8,781 nt of DNA from Parachlamydiales bacterium (GTDB lineage: Bacteria > Chlamydiota > Chlamydiia > Chlamydiales > SM23-39), in contig JAGVDZ010000044.1 of the NCBI GenBank assembly GCA_020058465.1, positions 1 to 8,781 of the forward strand. Reading direction: 5' to 3'. Below the pieces are notes generated by a model. It had not been told where the DNA came from, made no database searches, and saw nothing but the letters and a program-made list of their open reading frames with translations. Of this stretch, positions 1 through 6,569 are shown in pieces. Position numbers and translations under genes: made by a program. Each line of letters opens with the position of its first letter. Positions within the stretch are counted from its first letter, which is position 1.

Positions 1-1
1 A

Positions 2-109
2 GCGACCATTGCCGATAGGCAAGGCACGAGTGAAGACCAAAAATTTGTTGCTAAGCCGACGCAGTTAAATATGAATTTATTTCTCGCGAATGGGATCAAT
101 TGGAGGTAA
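2..109 (+). CDS. 3' end of an unidentified protein (partial)
   Basis: A plus-strand frame is open from the left edge and ends at the TAA at 107-109, giving the last 35 residues of a possible protein. The other two plus frames close sooner, at 16-18 and 66-68. The tail is mixed polar and hydrophobic (it ends NLFLANGINWR) and shows no motif I recognise. If real, it converges on the pseudouridine synthase gene and overlaps its 3' end by 14 bp, a tight convergent arrangement also seen at 5844-5847. A frame of this length can stay open by chance, so this is a weak call resting only on the absence of stops. Confidence 0.35.
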   Translation, partial: ATIADRQGTSEDQKFVAKPTQLNMNLFLANGINWR

Positions 110-806
110 AAAGGGCCTTCAAGTCTCGGCTTGTCATACGCCGCCAGGCGCCCACTTCTAGAGATCCTAGGCGGCAGTGACCGATTCGAATCCGTTTGAG
201 TTCGATCAAATCAAGACCCGCCCTTTCCGTCAAGATCCGCACTTCGTGCTTTTTCCCCTCTTTCACCGTGATGATGAAAGTGCCCCTCCTTAGTTTTCGA
301 ACTGAGACAGGACGTACCCTCCTCCGGTCTACCCAGGCCCCCTTAGACAAAGATTGTAAATGAGAGCTTTCAATCTCTTGCTGGACTTTGACAAGGTATT
401 CTTTTTCAATGTTGGCCGAGGGGTGGATGATTTTTTGAGTCAGATGACCGTCATTCGTGACAAGAAGAAGCCCTGTCGAATCTTTGTCGAGACGCCCCAC
501 GGTGAAGAGCCTTTTTTGAGAGTGGGGAAAGAAGTCATAGACCAACACTTGCTTGCCTACCCTGGTATGGGTGCAAAGGACCCCTTTTGGCTTGTGGAAT
601 AGATAGATTTCTTTTTCCTCTTCCCCGTGCAATGGGTTTTGGTCGACCACGATTTTGTCAGTCTCCCAACAGACAAGAGTCTGGGGGAGGGTGATAATGA
701 CATCATTAACTTTCACACGTCCTTGGAAAATAAGCTCTTCGGCCTGCCTTCTCGAAGCTACCCCTGCTGCAGCAATAGCCTTGCTTAATCTTTTTTTTAT
801 CGTCAT
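96..806 (-). CDS. yjbC: RsuA/RluB/RluF-family rRNA pseudouridine synthase
   Basis: A 236-residue enzyme that should isomerise a specific uridine in ribosomal RNA to pseudouridine in the cytoplasm. The N-terminus (about residues 5-45) is an S4 RNA-binding domain, including GVASRRQAEELI. The catalytic domain carries GRLDKDSTGLLLVTNDG at 104-120, in which D107 is the expected catalytic aspartate. HPSANIEKEYLV (128-139) and KEGKKHEVR (182-190) match further conserved blocks; the usual family form of the latter is close to EGRNRQVRR, so this copy diverges slightly. Length fits the RsuA/RluB/RluE/RluF group. The ATG at 804-806 has a GAGGG (814-818, minus strand) 7 nt upstream. It is divergent from gpmA. 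The name yjbC follows the recalled chlamydial gene next to pgmA. Which uridine is modified cannot be read from the sequence. Confidence 0.9.
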   Translation of the reverse strand: MTIKKRLSKAIAAAGVASRRQAEELIFQGRVKVNDVIITLPQTLVCWETDKIVVDQNPLHGEEEKEIYLFHKPKGVLCTHTRVGKQVLVYDFFPHSQKRLFTVGRLDKDSTGLLLVTNDGHLTQKIIHPSANIEKEYLVKVQQEIESSHLQSLSKGAWVDRRRVRPVSVRKLRRGTFIITVKEGKKHEVRILTERAGLDLIELKRIRIGHCRLGSLEVGAWRRMTSRDLKALFTSN

Positions 807-822
807 CTAAAAACCCTCGAAA

Positions 823-877
823 GACCTCTATCCTTAAGGAGGTCCGACCCAGTATACTGATCGATCGGGTTTAAACC
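823..877. promoter_or_regulatory. Palindrome cluster between divergent genes
   Basis: Four perfect palindromes lie in the 101-bp gap between the pseudouridine synthase gene and gpmA: TCCTTAAGGA (831-840), CAGTATACTG (850-859), GATCGATC (859-866) and GGTTTAAACC (868-877). A looser inverted pair, GACCTC (823-828) and GAGGTC (839-844), surrounds the first. The centres of the three 10-bp palindromes are 19 and 18 bp apart, close to two helical turns. CAGTATACTG contains TATACT on both strands, so it could act as a -10 element in either direction, but I find no convincing -35 for either. The location suits operator sites or a shared divergent promoter. Function is inferred; only the symmetry is seen. 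Confidence 0.35.
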
Positions 878-907
878 TACGTTCAAAACTGTAGTTGAGA
901 GGGACCG

Positions 908-1591
908 ATGAGTCAAGAACCCAAACTTGTGTTACTTCGTCATGGAGAGTCTCTTTGGAATGCCCAAGGGCGCTTTACAGGGTGGGTCGACATTCCTTTG
1001 AGTGCCAAAGGGGTACAAGAGTCGATCGAGGCGGGAAAACAACTCTCTTCAGTGGGAATTGATCGGGCATTTGTCTCTAGCTTAGTCAGAGCGCAGACGA
1101 CGCTTGTGTTAGTGCTTCTCGAGCAAAGAACAGGGAAGACCCCCTATTTTCTCCACCCACTGGATCCAGAAGCATCAAAATGGGAAAGGATTGACTGTAC
1201 TGAGGTGATGAGTGCAATGCTCCCTGTCCATGTCGCTTCAGAGCTCAACGAAAGGATGTATGGCGATCTCCAAGGAAACTCGAAATTGCAGGTGGAACAG
1301 GACATGGGACAAGATGTACTCAAACTTTGGCGACGCAGCTACCGCCAGGGACCTCCCGGTGGGGAGAGCTTAAAAAAGACCAAAGAGAGGGTCTACCCTT
1401 ATTTTGAGCAGGAAATTGCTCCATGCCTAGATCGAGGAGAGACTGTTCTTGTGGTTGCCCACGGCAACTCCCTCAGGGCCATTTTGATGGGAATGTTTCG
1501 CATGAGTGAAGAGAAGATTGTCGATCTCGAGGTGCCGACGGGCCGTCCTTTGGTGTATGCCTATCGACAAGGGGTTTGGGTGGCCTTATGA
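908..1591 (+). CDS. gpmA: 2,3-bisphosphoglycerate-dependent phosphoglycerate mutase
   Basis: A 227-residue cytoplasmic enzyme interconverting 3- and 2-phosphoglycerate in glycolysis and gluconeogenesis through a phosphohistidine. RHGES at 11-15 supplies the phosphorylated H12; SSLVRAQTT (57-65) supplies the phosphate-binding R61; NERMYGDLQG (114-123) supplies E115, the expected acid/base; AHGNSLRA (184-191) supplies the second histidine, H185. It is shorter than the roughly 250-residue E. coli enzyme, mainly because the segment between RSY (143-145) and PGGESL (150-155) is reduced to a few residues. Chlamydial pgmA products are, from memory, similarly short. The ATG at 908 follows GAGAGGG (897-903) by 4 nt. 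The stop overlaps the ATG of the next gene (ATGA, 1588-1591), implying one transcript and translational coupling. Confidence 0.95.
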   Translation: MSQEPKLVLLRHGESLWNAQGRFTGWVDIPLSAKGVQESIEAGKQLSSVGIDRAFVSSLVRAQTTLVLVLLEQRTGKTPYFLHPLDPEASKWERIDCTEVMSAMLPVHVASELNERMYGDLQGNSKLQVEQDMGQDVLKLWRRSYRQGPPGGESLKKTKERVYPYFEQEIAPCLDRGETVLVVAHGNSLRAILMGMFRMSEEKIVDLEVPTGRPLVYAYRQGVWVAL

Positions 1592-3381
1592 GTGAAGCTC
1601 GTCTCTCTCAAAGAGTTCTCGATGGTATTCAACCCTACTTAGCTCGAAAACAGAAGCTTTCTTTAGAAGATCGACACCACAAACAACAGCCCCTTCGAGA
1701 GCTTGTGGGTGTCGGCTCTGAGATGGACTTAGAGGTGACCTGGGGTGGTATCGATGCGACCTGGCGTGTGATGGAGGCTCTTTACTTGGAAAAGGTAAGA
1801 AAAGAGGGGAGAAACCATTACCTCATAGGTCTTGCTTTTGAAGTATTCCCCCATTGGATGCGAGCTAGACTTGAAGAGTTGGGTGTTGTGGTGGAAGAAA
1901 TTGCAATGGATGCAGATCAAAGAATCGATATCGAAAAGCTCAAACAGCAAATCACGCCTCGTACTCTTATGCTCTCTTTATCTATGGCGAGAAAGGACAA
2001 GGGGGCACTGATTGAACCCTATCTCGAGTGTCTTCAAGTGGCCCGTCAACGAAAGCTGTTGGCTCACCTTGATTTGACAGGCGTCGTTGGAATCTTGGCT
2101 ATGGATGATCTAAGTGCTTGGGACTATGTGACAATGGGGGATCAAGGTCTACAGTCTGGAGGGGATTTGGGAGCTATATTCTACGACAAAGCAGCCCCTC
2201 GAGTCGAGCCCTCTTCAAATTCTGGCATGTGGCAAGAATTGGGCTCCATTGCCCTTTTTTCAGCAGCTTCGCTAGCTCTATCGAGACTCGATCAACGTAT
2301 TTTAGAGGGGATTCGGCTTGCCCAGATGCTCGAACAAAAGCTGCAGAGTTATTTCGATCGATCGGTGTTGAGAGCATCAAGAGAGCTCATGAGGGCCCCT
2401 GGCACCTTGTGGGTAGCCTTGCCGAAGATACATCCAGACCTTTATCTTCACTATTTGAAGGTAGATTTCGATCAATCGAATCTCGATATCTCAATCTTGG
2501 AAGATCATACTTTGTTCATTGAAATACGGCCTACTACGACAGAGGAGGACTTGCAAAAGATCAGTAAGCGACTCGATCAAATTATCCCCACTTTACAAGC
2601 GCTCAGTCGAGGATTTGCCGAAGATATGCCGCTGATTCGACGAGAGCCAAGCTCTTTTGAAGCTCCATTGGTAACAACAAGACTCCAGGGTCTGCTCTAT
2701 GTAGGGATGATCCATGAAGAGCCTCTCCCAGAAGGCCTTCGGCATGTTCGTGTAGAAGAAAGTGGTATGCTGATCTTAGATTGGCTGGTTGATTGTACAG
2801 ATGGGGTGATCGTAGATGTGAGATACCAAGCTTTAGGTCCACCAGCTCTTGTCGCTGCCGCCGAGGCCCTTTCGGAGCTTTGCCTGCGTAAAAACTATGA
2901 CCAGGCATCCCGGATTTCGGCGCATCTTCTCGATCGGTTTTATCAAGAGCGCAGATCTAAGGAGGTGTTCAGTCTGCAGGATAACTTTTGGCTGAATCGA
3001 GTTCTGTCGGCACTTGATAAAGCTGTCTATCAATGTTTGGATCTGCCCCTTGCCCCCGACTATAGCTCAACGCCTCTTCATAAAGAGACCTATTCCGACG
3101 AGCCTCTCGGAGAGGGGGGTATCCCTGGTTGGGAGGCCATGGGCTTAGAGGACAAACTCCAGGTGATTGAGGAGGTGCTGGCCCTCGATATTAGACCCTA
3201 TATCGCCCTCGATGAAGGGAATGTCCAGATTGTCCGCTTAGAAGAGGGGCACCAACTTCACATCGCCTACCAAGGGTCCTGCACCAGCTGCCACTCTGCC
3301 ACGGGATCGACTCTCTCGGCTATCCAAAGTATTTTGATAGCGAAAGTCCACCCCTCTCTGATTGTGATTCCCGAGCTCTGA
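1588..3381 (+). CDS. Degenerate NifS-IscU-Nfu fusion protein
   Basis: A 597-residue three-part protein. Residues about 5-335 follow the fold-type I cysteine desulfurase (NifS/IscS) pattern: LRELVGV, TWGGIDAT for the usual TSGGTEA block, HLDLTGVVG (160-168) for the H-x-D strand, then GGDLGAIF, and RPTTTEEDL near the end. The PLP lysine position holds G187, the Gln near the cofactor is Gly, and no active-site Cys loop is visible. Residues about 360-480 resemble IscU (GVIVDVRYQALGPPALVAAA), but the Cys normally in GCGSA is absent, as are the other two ligand positions. Residues about 520-597 are an Nfu domain with IRPYIALDEGNV and an intact CTSC (C565, C568). The ATG at 1588 overlaps the gpmA stop; a TTG at 1576 is in frame but less likely. 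In C. trachomatis nifS and nifU are recalled as separate genes. Likely role: iron-sulfur carrier; the upstream domains may be structural. No enzymatic desulfurase activity should be assumed. Confidence 0.8.
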   Translation: MSEARLSQRVLDGIQPYLARKQKLSLEDRHHKQQPLRELVGVGSEMDLEVTWGGIDATWRVMEALYLEKVRKEGRNHYLIGLAFEVFPHWMRARLEELGVVVEEIAMDADQRIDIEKLKQQITPRTLMLSLSMARKDKGALIEPYLECLQVARQRKLLAHLDLTGVVGILAMDDLSAWDYVTMGDQGLQSGGDLGAIFYDKAAPRVEPSSNSGMWQELGSIALFSAASLALSRLDQRILEGIRLAQMLEQKLQSYFDRSVLRASRELMRAPGTLWVALPKIHPDLYLHYLKVDFDQSNLDISILEDHTLFIEIRPTTTEEDLQKISKRLDQIIPTLQALSRGFAEDMPLIRREPSSFEAPLVTTRLQGLLYVGMIHEEPLPEGLRHVRVEESGMLILDWLVDCTDGVIVDVRYQALGPPALVAAAEALSELCLRKNYDQASRISAHLLDRFYQERRSKEVFSLQDNFWLNRVLSALDKAVYQCLDLPLAPDYSSTPLHKETYSDEPLGEGGIPGWEAMGLEDKLQVIEEVLALDIRPYIALDEGNVQIVRLEEGHQLHIAYQGSCTSCHSATGSTLSAIQSILIAKVHPSLIVIPEL

Positions 3382-3413
3382 ACGATTGTAGTTTAAAATC
3401 TCAAATATCTAAT

Positions 3414-3446
3414 AATTAAAGATTTATGTACTTTTTAATTTCTTTT
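3414..3446 (+). terminator. Possible weak A+T-rich terminator after the gpmA operon
   Basis: AATTAAA (3414-3420) can pair with TTTAATT (3434-3440). The stem can extend by a G-T and an A-T pair over a 9-nt loop, and TCTTTT follows. The position, 30 bp after the fusion gene's stop, suits an intrinsic terminator, but the stem has almost no G-C pairs and may be a product of the skewed base composition. Confidence 0.25.
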
Positions 3447-3462
3447 ATATCAAAAATTTTTA

Positions 3463-3491
3463 TTTAAAATATTTAGAAAATATGATATAAT
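3463..3491 (+). promoter_or_regulatory. Sigma70/sigma66-type promoter for the 776-residue orphan
   Basis: A perfect TATAAT -10 (3486-3491) is preceded by TTTAAA (3463-3468) with a 17-bp spacer. This predicts a start near 3497-3499 and a leader of only about 20 nt before the ATG at 3517. It lies in a spacer (3382-3516) that is far richer in A+T than any surrounding gene. No Shine-Dalgarno sequence is visible in the leader. In such A+T-rich DNA a TATAAT can arise by chance, but the spacing and position are good. Confidence 0.5.
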
Positions 3492-3516
3492 TTAATATAA
3501 ATTATATGTATATTTC

Positions 3517-5847
3517 ATGATATCTAAATATTCACTATTAGATAGACCAAATAATCTAAGTCAGGATGAACTGGATCATTGGGCTGCTCGGGAGACGGAG
3601 GCTTGGCAGCGCCTAGGGATCTATGTTCAAGCACCTCCAGATAGGGAGGTGGAGCAACTCGATCGAAGCCGTGTGACTGTCATGGGAAAAGGTCAGCTAG
3701 AGGCGGATACTGGAGGACTGACAACAGAGCAACGGTGTCAACTTATCCAGGCTCGGATCGATGCCGTAGCTTCCTATCTACTCTTTCGGTTAGAAAAGAC
3801 ATCTCAAGAAGGGTATGTTGAGTGGGAAAGGACGAGAAAAGGCCATCAGCGATCAGAATGGATCCCGGAGAGACTTAAAGGTCTTAGAGACTATTGTCGA
3901 GAGAGGCACCTTCGCGATCAGAAAGACGACTTTAGCTTGAGGCTAGATTCTCCGGCACAACTACCCGAAGGTGATGTTACAAGCCCCGAGTGGGCCAGTC
4001 GAGTTGGAAGACGGTTACAAATTCAAGAGCTCTCCGAAGATCTATTGAGAATAGCTGAAACGAACCGACGGCAGTTACATGATCTTGAAACAGAAGCCAA
4101 CGAAGTCTCTGACTTTTTCATTGGTTTAACACAATCTAAAGACTCGACCTATCGAGGTGGTCTAGAGCATCCTCATCTACATCAGATGGTCCAGTATCGT
4201 TTGACCTTAAACGAGTACTTTGATCAGCTGTACGCTGCCCATCTGCAGCTTTTGAAGTCAAATTCAGCGGACGAGCGAGATCAGATTTTCGTTGGCCCTC
4301 AGCCAGAATGGCCTCGGCCTCTTCGAGAGGCGAGCGAACTGTATCGTGCAACTGGAGTGGAACCATCAATAGATGAAGACATTAAAGATGACCAAATGAG
4401 GGTGGCTCGGTTCGCTTATGGTAGGGAGGGTGTCTCTCCTCCAACTTTAACGTCGATTACAGATACAACAACTCGTTTTGGAGATCTTCAAAGTACGACC
4501 CTTGTGAGATATTGGTGGTATTTTATTCAAGATCCTCGAACGACAGAAGAGGCCCGTTCTTTTTTTGCCTACCGGATCCAACAATATTTACAAAGTACTC
4601 CTTCTTCTGATGAAGGACGGCGCTACCAAGCTGATTCAAATGAGTTTTTAGAGAGAATGTTGGAAAGGCTCAAAGAGATTGAGTCAGGTGGCCCCAATGT
4701 CATTGTGCAGCATATGGATCCTCCAAAGGTTCGCAATATCCAAGAGGCTGAGGCAACAGCTGCCCAATGTCAAATCATTTTTCAATCAAAGATGGGATGG
4801 TTAACACGTCTCCTACACCGTCCAGGCTACACTATTCAATTAAGGGATGCTGAAGAACTTGTGCGGGATCGGCAAACCATGAAGGGACAATTTTTTGTCA
4901 AAACTCCAAGCGGTCTGGCCTATACGCATCAGGCGGCCGATTTTGCGAAACTCGAAGGATTAGATGTAAGAAAATTTTACGAGTTTTCAAAGCCTTTAGC
5001 CTATCAGGATATGACCATCGTGGAGAGAAAGGTGGGTGGATGGTTTTCTCGCGCTCCTAAAGTAGATGGAGCTGAGTTTTCTTCTGTGACTTCATTAGAA
5101 ATGGGCTTCTTTCATCGCTCTTTGATGCGTCAGATTTTGCAAGGCAAGGAAATTTCACTGAACATGGAACTTCAGTATATGGCGATGATGAAATTTGTGG
5201 TGACTCGACAGGGCAACGATCCTATTTGGATAGAAAAACAACGACAAGCCAACGCTCTGCAGCAGCGTCTCATCAAAGAGAGGAGAGCTCATCTGGATGT
5301 AGAGGTCTTGTCCACAGAGGGGGGTAGAGAAGATCTTGCCACAGCAGAGCGAGCGATGAAAGAGCCTATCAACACCCTTCAAATACAGCGAAGGCATTTA
5401 GAAGTAATGGCGACAACGGCAGTCACTCCCGAAGAGCGTGCATGGTTTAAAGACAAGGGTGTGGAGTTCGATCCTAGGAGCCTCATCGATGCATTCGACA
5501 AAGAGATTGGTGCATATGAACAGTCAATCGAGGATGGGGAAGATTTGCTTGTCCATTTTGAGAAGCTGGCTTTGTTGATCCGGCAGATCTATACCATTAT
5601 CCGCAACCAGGCCTCCCAATTGAATGCTTACAATACTGCCATAGAAAAATGCCCATTCAAGGGCCGGCCTTTTGTAGCGGCATTAGGGAGCTATTTAGCC
5701 TTTACAAATCAATTTCCAATCCAATCCTCGGACACAGCTGGCAGGATTGCTACAGCACTCGGAGGGTCTGTAAGAGCCATTCGAGCGTATACATCCATCA
5801 GGACAGAAACAAATCAATTACAACGGGTTAAATTCCACCAGAGCTAA
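3517..5847 (+). CDS. Large soluble orphan protein, function unknown
   Basis: I do not recognise this 776-residue protein. It is strongly charged, rich in Glu, Gln and Arg, and looks mostly helical. Stretches near 166-200 (including ELSEDLLRIAETNRRQLHDL) and 570-690 look able to form coiled coils or helical bundles. There is no hydrophobic signal peptide, no transmembrane segment and no bilobed hydrophobic pair, so it is not a typical Inc membrane protein. Only four cysteines occur (74, 127, 418, 712), with no metal-binding spacing. The first 15 residues are polar and low in acidic residues (MISKYSLLDRPNNLS), compatible with, but not evidence of, a type III secretion signal. The ATG at 3517 has no Shine-Dalgarno sequence; a 7-bp inverted repeat (3521-3527 and 3538-3544) lies just inside the gene. 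It is monocistronic between the gpmA operon and convergent birA. Coding is secure from length; role is open. Confidence 0.85.
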   Translation: MISKYSLLDRPNNLSQDELDHWAARETEAWQRLGIYVQAPPDREVEQLDRSRVTVMGKGQLEADTGGLTTEQRCQLIQARIDAVASYLLFRLEKTSQEGYVEWERTRKGHQRSEWIPERLKGLRDYCRERHLRDQKDDFSLRLDSPAQLPEGDVTSPEWASRVGRRLQIQELSEDLLRIAETNRRQLHDLETEANEVSDFFIGLTQSKDSTYRGGLEHPHLHQMVQYRLTLNEYFDQLYAAHLQLLKSNSADERDQIFVGPQPEWPRPLREASELYRATGVEPSIDEDIKDDQMRVARFAYGREGVSPPTLTSITDTTTRFGDLQSTTLVRYWWYFIQDPRTTEEARSFFAYRIQQYLQSTPSSDEGRRYQADSNEFLERMLERLKEIESGGPNVIVQHMDPPKVRNIQEAEATAAQCQIIFQSKMGWLTRLLHRPGYTIQLRDAEELVRDRQTMKGQFFVKTPSGLAYTHQAADFAKLEGLDVRKFYEFSKPLAYQDMTIVERKVGGWFSRAPKVDGAEFSSVTSLEMGFFHRSLMRQILQGKEISLNMELQYMAMMKFVVTRQGNDPIWIEKQRQANALQQRLIKERRAHLDVEVLSTEGGREDLATAERAMKEPINTLQIQRRHLEVMATTAVTPEERAWFKDKGVEFDPRSLIDAFDKEIGAYEQSIEDGEDLLVHFEKLALLIRQIYTIIRNQASQLNAYNTAIEKCPFKGRPFVAALGSYLAFTNQFPIQSSDTAGRIATALGGSVRAIRAYTSIRTETNQLQRVKFHQS

Positions 5848-6419
5848 CATGCATTAGGTGTGAATTGGACCCACTGAATTAATTGTTCACGAACAAGGAC
5901 GACATAAGTGCGCCGCAACGTTTCCAAATCAAAGAGAGTTTGAGTTTCTACAAACACAGACGTGGCAGGCTGGTCGATCACTTCTAATTTCTTATCTGAA
6001 ACATTGATGTTGGCCCCTACTCCCAAGATAGCATACAGGTGGGGACCTCGGATGATGACTTCTGCCAGAGCCCCTGCAAGTTTTTTGGATCTGACAAAGA
6101 GATCATTGGGAGGCTTCAAACTCGTCTTGAGATGGCAGTGCCTATGTAACAGTTGTTGCAAAGGGACCAAAGCACTTTGGGCTAACGTATGTAGGTGAGG
6201 GAGTCCATGAGGCAAGGTGAAGACCAAAGAAAGGGTCAGGCTTTCCAATGGAAATGAGGTCCAAGTTTTTTGACGCGTGCCCCTTCCTTTCGTTTGCCGA
6301 TCTGTATAGACACAAGTCAAAGCCGTCGGATCCCACTGATGGAGATTCTCTCGGGCATAGGTTTGAGTGGACTCCACCTCATCCAGAGAGGCGAAAGTGA
6401 TGCTGAAGTTAGAACTCAT
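5844..6419 (-). CDS. birA: Biotin--[acetyl-CoA-carboxylase] ligase, catalytic domain only
   Basis: A 191-residue ligase that activates biotin with ATP and attaches it to the lysine of biotin carboxyl carrier protein, supporting fatty acid synthesis. Motifs: EVESTQTYA (14-22), the biotinyl-AMP-binding loop as GRGTRQKTW (45-53) for the common GRGRxGRxW, KPPND (102-106) for the usual KWPND, KKLAGALAE (112-120) with K113 as the expected catalytic lysine, and GVGANIN (133-139). There is no N-terminal helix-turn-helix, so it is a monofunctional ligase rather than a repressor. The C-terminal SH3-like domain of E. coli BirA also appears missing. The start chosen is the ATG at 6417-6419; an in-frame GTG at 6435-6437 would add six residues, and neither has a clear Shine-Dalgarno sequence. 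Its TAG shares 4 bp with the TAA of the convergent orphan gene. Confidence 0.88.
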   Translation of the reverse strand: MSSNFSITFASLDEVESTQTYARENLHQWDPTALTCVYTDRQTKGRGTRQKTWTSFPLESLTLSLVFTLPHGLPHLHTLAQSALVPLQQLLHRHCHLKTSLKPPNDLFVRSKKLAGALAEVIIRGPHLYAILGVGANINVSDKKLEVIDQPATSVFVETQTLFDLETLRRTYVVLVREQLIQWVQFTPNAC

Positions 6420-6492
6420 ACCCAACGCAACAAACACTGCGAGTTTGTATCACATGGGTTACATCAAATTCAATAAACTTTTTTCCGTGACT

Positions 6493-6521
6493 TTGACCTG
6501 AGACAGGGCTAATCCCAGAAT
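6493..6521 (+). promoter_or_regulatory. Candidate promoter for the rodA operon
   Basis: TTGACC (6493-6498, five of six consensus bases) is followed after 17 bp by CAGAAT (6516-6521, four of six). It lies in the divergent gap between birA and rodA, about 70 bp before the rodA ATG, and would drive rodA and the two genes behind it. Supported only by consensus match and position. Confidence 0.3.
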
Positions 6522-6569
6522 CTCTGATTCAACTCACCTGATTAAAAACCGCACTCAGAAAAACATTAT

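Noticed and set aside
360..602. 80-residue plus-strand frame
   Set aside because: Lies wholly antisense to the pseudouridine synthase gene, whose motifs are clear; the translation has no recognisable pattern.
2118..2522. 134-residue plus-strand frame inside the fusion gene
   Set aside because: Alternate frame of a long gene with family similarity on both sides; no motif and no ribosome-binding site of its own.
4136..4369. 77-residue minus-strand frame
   Set aside because: Antisense shadow inside the 776-residue gene with no start signal.
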